DNA of 64,000 nt from Cylicocyclus nassatus (taxonomy: Eukaryota; Nematoda; Chromadorea; Rhabditida; Strongylidae): NCBI GenBank assembly GCA_958299035.1, contig CATQJL010000305.1, forward strand, positions 28,958,040 through 29,022,039, read 5' to 3'. Below, one piece after another: positions 58,732 to 64,000 of the stretch (within the stretch, counting starts at the first letter, position 1; each line of letters starts with the position of its first letter). The position numbers and the translations under genes are program-made. The notes under the pieces were generated by a model that worked only from the letters and a program-made list of their open reading frames with translations, searched no databases and was not told where the DNA came from.

Positions 58732-59427
58732 CGTCCAGAAAGTTTTTGCGCAAGAATTTCAAAATTCATAACTTCTGATTTTTCGAACCGATTTGACTGC
58801 TTTCACTTTTATGTGAAAGGGTAAGTCATGCTCTTTATAATGACTTCTCAGCTGCTTAGTAACGGTCATCTGTTGCATAGATAGGAGCGATAGAAGAAAA
58901 ATGGTAAAAATTTTAATTTTCTGTGTAGGGTCATAAAAAGGAGACTTGCAACAAAAATCGGAGCATTCAGTACTGTAGGATCTTTCACCAGCTCTTTCTA
59001 ACAGTGCAAAGTTTGCGCCGATTGAGCGTCTCCATGAAAAGTTATGATTTCCCTGAAAAATGCCAAAATAAATCAAATTCGCCTTTTTGTATTGCTTGCT
59101 CGGAAATCATAACTTTTCATGGAGACGCTCAATCGGAGCAAACTTTGCACTGTTAGAAAGAGCTGGTGAAAGAACCTACAATACCGACTGCTCCGATTTT
59201 TGTTGCAAGTTTCTGATTTTTTATGACCCTACACAAAAATTCAAATTTTGAGTGATTTTGGTTTTGAGCTTCTATCTATGTAATAGATGAGCATTACTAA
59301 GCAACAGAGATGTCATTATAAAGAGCATGACTTACCCTTTCAAATAAAAATGAAAGCAGTCAAACCGGTCGGAAAAATTAAAAGTTATGAATTTTTAAAA
59401 ATCGTGCGCAAAAACTTTTGGGACGAT
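58732..59427. repeat. 0.7-kb inverted repeat within hAT-like element B
   Basis: CATAACTTTTCATGGAGACG-type arms pair across a centre near 59,079. The outer arms also match (AAAGCATGAC-type segment AAGAGCATGACTTACCCTTT at 59,320 and its complement at 58,830). Arms diverged by scattered substitutions. Confidence 0.8.
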
Positions 59428-59438
59428 CTATACAATGT

Positions 59439-60181
59439 GTTGGCTTTTACGGGTCACCGAAGCAAATGATTTTAAGAGCCGGGAAGCAAAGAAGCCCTAA
59501 CATGCTGTATACCATTCGAAAGCTGAGATCATGGAGAATCGACGTAGACCGTCGACTCTTTTCTAGGTCTTCTGTGTCGCGAGATATGAGGGATTTTATG
59601 TGTTTCAAAAATTAACTGATTTTGTGCCCTCACTTTCTGCTCTCCAAATGAATGCTACGAGAAAGTCGACGGTCTACGTTTGTTAATGAAGACTTGCTCT
59701 TTAACATAGATAGATAATCAGCAGTGATTAGGTCTTCATTTGGCAGAAATCTGCTGTTGAAAATGACCATGTTTCCAGATAAAATGCGGTGTATCTCTCG
59801 GTAGAGGGGGGCTAGAAAGAAGTCGACGGTCTAGATCGAATCCCCTTTTCCTGAGCTTTCGAATGGTATATAGATTGCTGGGCGAAAAAACAGACCAGTT
59901 TTCAAAAATGGGGTGGAGATATTTACTATTAGCTTGCTCCAATCCGGCTCCACCAATGTATTGGCTTTTATCGGTTACCGGAGCAAATGATATTTAGAGC
60001 CGGGAAGCAAAGAAGCCCTAACATGCTGTATACCATTCGAAAGCTGAGATCATGGAGAATCGACGTAGACCGTCGACTCTTTTCTAGGTCTTCTGTGTCG
60101 CGAGATATGAGGGATTTTATGTGCTTCAAAAATTAACTGATTTTGTGCCTTCACTTTCTGCTCTCCAAATGAATGCTACGA
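59439..60181. repeat. 230-bp direct repeat pair within hAT-like element B
   Basis: 59439-59669 and 59952-60181 are nearly identical (for example GAGAATCGACGTAGACCGTC). A diverged inverted piece lies between them. This suggests internal duplication in the element. Confidence 0.85.
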
Positions 60182-60743
60182 GGATAAATAAATAATATAA
60201 ATAAATATAAATACCGTTACTTTAGTAAATTTATGAGTGTGCTTGCTGTTTGAGGAACTTAGCCTGCAAAACCTTTTAATAACGATTTTTATCATATTCT
60301 CAGAGTACAATACCAATCTCAGCCCAGGTGAAGGGGGTCGTCGGGAGTTTGGCCTCAAAGTGAAGGGGGTAAGATCCATCACTCCCCCTATCGCAACTAT
60401 GGTTCGAGTCCTGTTGTCGCCCGGCAATCTTGCATGTTTCTAAAATTTTTGCTTACCTTTGAAAATGGCGCATATGGACGGCTTTATTTGTAGTGTTCTT
60501 AACTCTTATGCGTTAATAATTCAAAACGCGCTTATTCTTAGCGCTTGAAAGACCGGCAAGAGATTGGCTATCGAAATTCTATGCCTTTTTTAAACATTTT
60601 TAAGGCAGCTTCTTATCTGTAGCTAAAGAAGTTCCACAGTTGGCCACATTCAAAAACTGATCACTTGTAGCGAGATTACGATAAGCTGTCCTTGTGTGGC
60701 ATTTTCAAAGGCAAGCAATAATTATAGAAAAATGCAGAATTGC

Positions 60744-60820
60744 TGAGCGACAACAGGACTCGGACCCTGCTTACTCACCTGTGAACCGCAGCCATTTGAT
60801 ACTGCACCACGCAGCCACAA
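60744..60820 (-). repeat. tRNA-derived SINE copy
   Basis: On the minus strand it reads GCGTGGTGCAGTAT (A-box-like), GCGGTTCACAGGTGAG, and GGGTCCGAGTCCTGTTGTCG (B box plus 3' part). It matches the interrupted copy at 56,831/60,402. It does not fold as an intact tRNA as far as I can judge. Confidence 0.6.
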
Positions 60821-60829
60821 CGTAAATGC

Positions 60830-61891
60830 CTTGCCGCGCCTTGATAGAGGGAAGCCCGTTTTTGGGGGAAACAAAAGCCCATAATTCTTTTTAAAGAAAG
60901 GTTTCGCAGATAGCGAAAACATATCTGAGATCAGCGTTTGAAGAGCATCTATTCATATGCGTCATTTCCCACATGACCACTTCAACGAAACAAGGATCTT
61001 CCCGTTATTTGGGGAAGGGGGGGGGAGAGGGGAGAGGGAGAGGGGGTGGGGAAAAACGCTGGGACACAGACTAAACGGCCATTGTCTTCCATGAAACTTT
61101 CCGTAGCCCGTTGGCCTTTGTGCGGCTGCAGGCCGAATCGCACGACATCAATGCCGTCAGAGATATTCCACATGCCACGAAGTGCGCGATACAGCCTGCG
61201 GCAACTTTTGCCAAGCAAAACAGGTGAGCAGGACAAATTTGCCGCATGCGTGACTTGGACGAGTGATTAAGGTGGCTGTTGAAAATTGTGCGAGAACACC
61301 GTCTTTCTAAAACATTTACATGATGCTTCTGCGAGAACGGGATAAAGGCACCGTCCACCCTAATTGGAAGTGGTAATTTTGCTAAGGTACGATAGCGGCA
61401 CGATTAGTTCTTAAAGTTTTTGGAGTAAGCACTCCAAGTGGTGCAAAAAATGAACTCTGGATCGAGAATACTGCTGATGGAGGAGTAATAACCTTTCAAC
61501 GTGGTGGGATTTGAAGATAATAATCCAACATTGGAGGAATGTGCTCGGAACTGCCAGAACTTTGATAATCTAGAGGGATTCTCGACAAATTTGGACACAT
61601 TGAACCCCAATTTTGGACTTTATCATCAGACCACCCACGCCGAGGGCGGTGCGAGTCCATCGCTACTACCATTTGATTAAACTGGCTTGGCATCGGCAAA
61701 GGCGGGGCTTCATGACATAATTAAGGCTAGGTACTAATCAGAGAGCACTCGCGCGGGGGAGACGCAGGTGCGTCGAGGGCGCGAGCGGCCTCAATTAGAT
61801 CACAAAACTCCGCCCCAATGGTGCCAAGCCGGTTGAATCAAAGGTTACCTTCGGAATTTTTTCTGCAATTCATCATTTGCAGCGGGTCTCA
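60830..61891. other. Gene-less stretch with one possible exon relic
   Basis: A plus-strand frame at about 61,499-61,680 reads VVGFEDNNPTLEECARNC, which superficially resembles a PAN/Apple-domain core. There is no splice support and the frame soon ends. Other open frames (61,046-61,358) are unrecognised. Confidence 0.25.
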
Positions 61892-62246
61892 AAGGCAGCG
61901 TCCAGGCAGATCTGGACCTATGGGGATTTTACGTCGAAAGTACTTTTGGGGCCCTAACTAAGGCACTGCCCAAGCGGAGCGCAGGTGTCCTTTAATGGCT
62001 GAGATATTCCCCTCGAAACTGGACCCCGCGATCGTACTCGCATGGATTCATGGCATTTTCGCGCCAGAACACACCTTTGCGCCATGAATCCATGCGAAAT
62101 ACGATCGCGGGGTCCAGTTTCGAGGGGAACATCACAGCCGTTAGAGCACTATTTGAGCTGCCGGTTGGGCAGTGGCTTAGTTAGGGCCCCAAAATTACTA
62201 TTCACATGAGATCCCCATGTGTTCAGACTTGCCTGGACGCTGCCTT
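61892..62246. repeat. 355-bp foldback element
   Basis: Begins AAGGCAGCGTCCAGGCA and ends with the complement TGCCTGGACGCTGCCTT (minor differences). The arms meet near 62,069 around CATGGATTCATGGC. Non-coding. Confidence 0.82.
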
Positions 62247-63350
62247 CAAGCGTTTACTTAGTTAGGAGGGCGCTATCTAATCTTACCACTCTCAATTTGG
62301 GTGACGTTGTCTTGAAGCCAGCAAAAAGTCGTTGCGTTTGTAGCACTTACGGGACAATTCTCTGGCACAGATCATACACAAGCTCAATTTAGCATCTGCC
62401 AGCATCGATGTGCTGAATAGAAGGCAGTTTGGGTTATTTTACCATATTGCTTGTTATCGTTCAGGTTCATTTCCCATATGTACTAGCTTCCTTACAATTC
62501 ATATGGGTTATTATTACTCAAATATATTGCTCCAACAGAAAATCGTCAAGGGTTCGTTAAAAATAGTTCGAAAGAGTTCTCTAAAGATGATCGTGTTCCA
62601 GGCTCCTAGATCACCGGACAGCATAGTGAGTTAATTTGAAATCACGACTAATGATTTGGAATGTAGAAATTATGTCGCCAATAGGCGCTTCAGGGGATAT
62701 TATTTAGCACAGTTTACAGCAGTGCGCAATTTTACAACTGTTACAAAAACAGTCTTAGAGACATCGAAGCTTGCATGTGTCTACCCTGCTTCTACGAGCC
62801 ACTGTTCTGTCTGCCGCTCCTTACTTTGCTCTTTGCTACCTGCCGTCGAGAGAATATGTACAACGCAGTGGCAGAGGGCGCAGTCGACAACCATGAGAAA
62901 TCGCGCGCGCTTTTGTGGAGACCAAGGTATGGCCGTGAACAACATGTACTTCAGCCGGACGCCTTACTTTCTTTACATGTAATACTGCGGTTCATTGTGT
63001 CGTACGACTAGACAACCCAAACGACAAAGACTACAGTGCTTTCAACAATATATCGTCTATTCCCTCAGTATAACGGGCGGAGCTTTGCCAACGTATCCGC
63101 GTCGCAGTTTTTGATACCAAGAGAGTACAAAAACTAATGCTTTAGAATGGAAATTTTAAAAGTTTTCCAACGTGTTAAAATGTCTGCAGGCCCGCTATAC
63201 ATAGGAATTGCCTATACCATTCGCGAAACTTTCGATTTGTAGTTATAGCAATCGCTCACGTCAGGTTTCAGTGCGATGCCTATGAAGTTACTTGAACACT
63301 TCGAAACCGCGTAGTGTAAGATATCTCAAGTTTGTGTATCCTTTCCAAAG

Positions 63351-63816
63351 TACCAAGAATATGTGTGAAATCTGCAAGAGTTGAACCCTTTCAATCTAAA
63401 ATCGGGTGTGTAGCAATAATCTTACTTTGCGTAATTGTTCTTCTAATAGCAAAGCGAAAAATAGGTACACATGGCTTTTTACAACTAAACGTAGGAGCAC
63501 CCCATGCATTGTGCAATCACAAAAGAAACTTAAACAAATTGTCATAAAAAAAGCATCGTAAAAGGGAAGGAGCGTTATTTAGATAACTGCTCCAAAGAGA
63601 ACGCCGGGCGCAGGAGGAGCACAACCAGCGGTGCGTCAGTTTTCTTTGGAAGTTTGAACCCTTACTTGTCCATGATCATAAGTGTATACACGAGTTGCGC
63701 AGGTTCCTCCACCACTAAACATTCGACCACCAGCAGAAAACAAAATGATGGGAACGTACGATCCCAATTACCAAACTCTTGCAGGGCTGAACAACGAAGA
63801 TGTTTTCCAAGCAAAG
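63351..63816 (+). CDS. Second GTYDPNYQTLAG-family membrane protein (partial, runs off the window)
   Basis: Paralogue of the gene at 34,120-38,571. Three exon segments are supported. About 63351-63464 contains VEPFQSKIGCVAIILLCVIV, a transmembrane helix followed by AKRKI. 63583-63630 encodes ITAPKRTPGAGGAQPA. 63703-63816 encodes VPPPLNIRPPAENK, the GTYDPNYQTLAGLNN motif, and EDVFQAK, then a GTAGGA donor. LNIRPP.ENK before the motif matches the first locus exactly except for one residue. The donor of the first segment does not give the right phase with the second, so an exon may be missing. Exons 5' of the transmembrane segment were not identified, and glycine-rich 3' exons would lie beyond 64,000. 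Confidence 0.65.
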
Positions 63817-64000
63817 GTAGGAAGTTTTTTTACAGTTGTGAATACATTCTCAGATAGTACGCATCAATAGCCCGGTCTCCAAACTGTTTTCTCATCACTT
63901 CACCTTCATTTAATCAAATGCCAGTTACCGATCAGCCATGCAACAACATCCCGACCCATGCCCTTGATACATAGAGCCACATACTCTGGTAACCTTCACT

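Larger units (their letters stand above)
56889..60401. mobile_element. hAT-like transposon B carrying a captured gene
   Basis: Left end CATAGGTGCGAGGGGAGCC, right end CTCCCCCTATCGCAACTATG. The flanks are a perfect 8-bp duplication GTTCGAGT (56881-56888 and 60402-60409), which lies within the SINE B box. Subterminal GTGAAGGGGGT repeats at both ends resemble those of element A. The interior holds a frameshifted minus-strand gene, a 0.7-kb palindrome and a 230-bp direct repeat. No hAT transposase motif was seen. Confidence 0.8.

Noticed and set aside
59439..60181. CRISPR or tandem satellite array
   Set aside because: Only two long copies with no regular short spacers, in a eukaryotic transposon.

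Overview
The window looks like nuclear DNA from a repeat-rich nematode, most likely clade V (a strongylid or hookworm-like genome; the species is inference). Three two-exon cuticle collagen genes, short 50-60 bp introns beside multi-kilobase ones, a GABA-B receptor in 22 exons, and many short inverted-repeat transposons all point this way. No bacterial, viral, rRNA, true tRNA or CRISPR feature was seen.

Layout. 1-12.1 kb has no recognisable gene. It holds mariner-type foldback MITEs (528-1479, 3889-4883) and other small terminal-inverted-repeat elements. 12,167-33,864 (+) is a complete GABA-B receptor subunit 1 gene (gbb-1). All 22 exons join in frame to 840 codons, and its large introns carry at least eight mobile elements or palindromes. 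34,120-38,571 (-) is the 3' part of an unrecognised gene. It encodes a single-pass membrane protein whose cytoplasmic tail has three copies of a GTYDPNYQTLAG motif separated by poly-glycine stretches. A second locus with the same motif and a transmembrane segment starts near 63.35 kb (+) and runs off the window. A decayed reading frame of unknown origin lies in one of the first gene's introns (35.7-36.8 kb, +).

38.6-50.6 kb is a cuticle collagen cluster: collagen A (+, 38,760-40,107), collagen B (-, 41,268-42,438) and collagen C (-, 49,331-50,446). B and C are close paralogues that also share upstream promoter blocks. Each gene has a TATA box and an AATAAA signal.

43.7-63 kb is dominated by mobile DNA. 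It contains three hAT-like elements with perfect 8-bp target duplications (43,742-46,093; 47,016-48,259; 56,889-60,401), a 2.4-kb mariner-like foldback, TTAA-flanked MITEs and a nested TA-flanked element. The hAT-like element at 56.9-60.4 kb sits inside a tRNA-derived SINE and carries a frameshifted gene.

Functionally, gbb-1 would supply metabotropic GABA signalling and the collagens would build cuticle. The motif-repeat membrane proteins are the least explained genes here.
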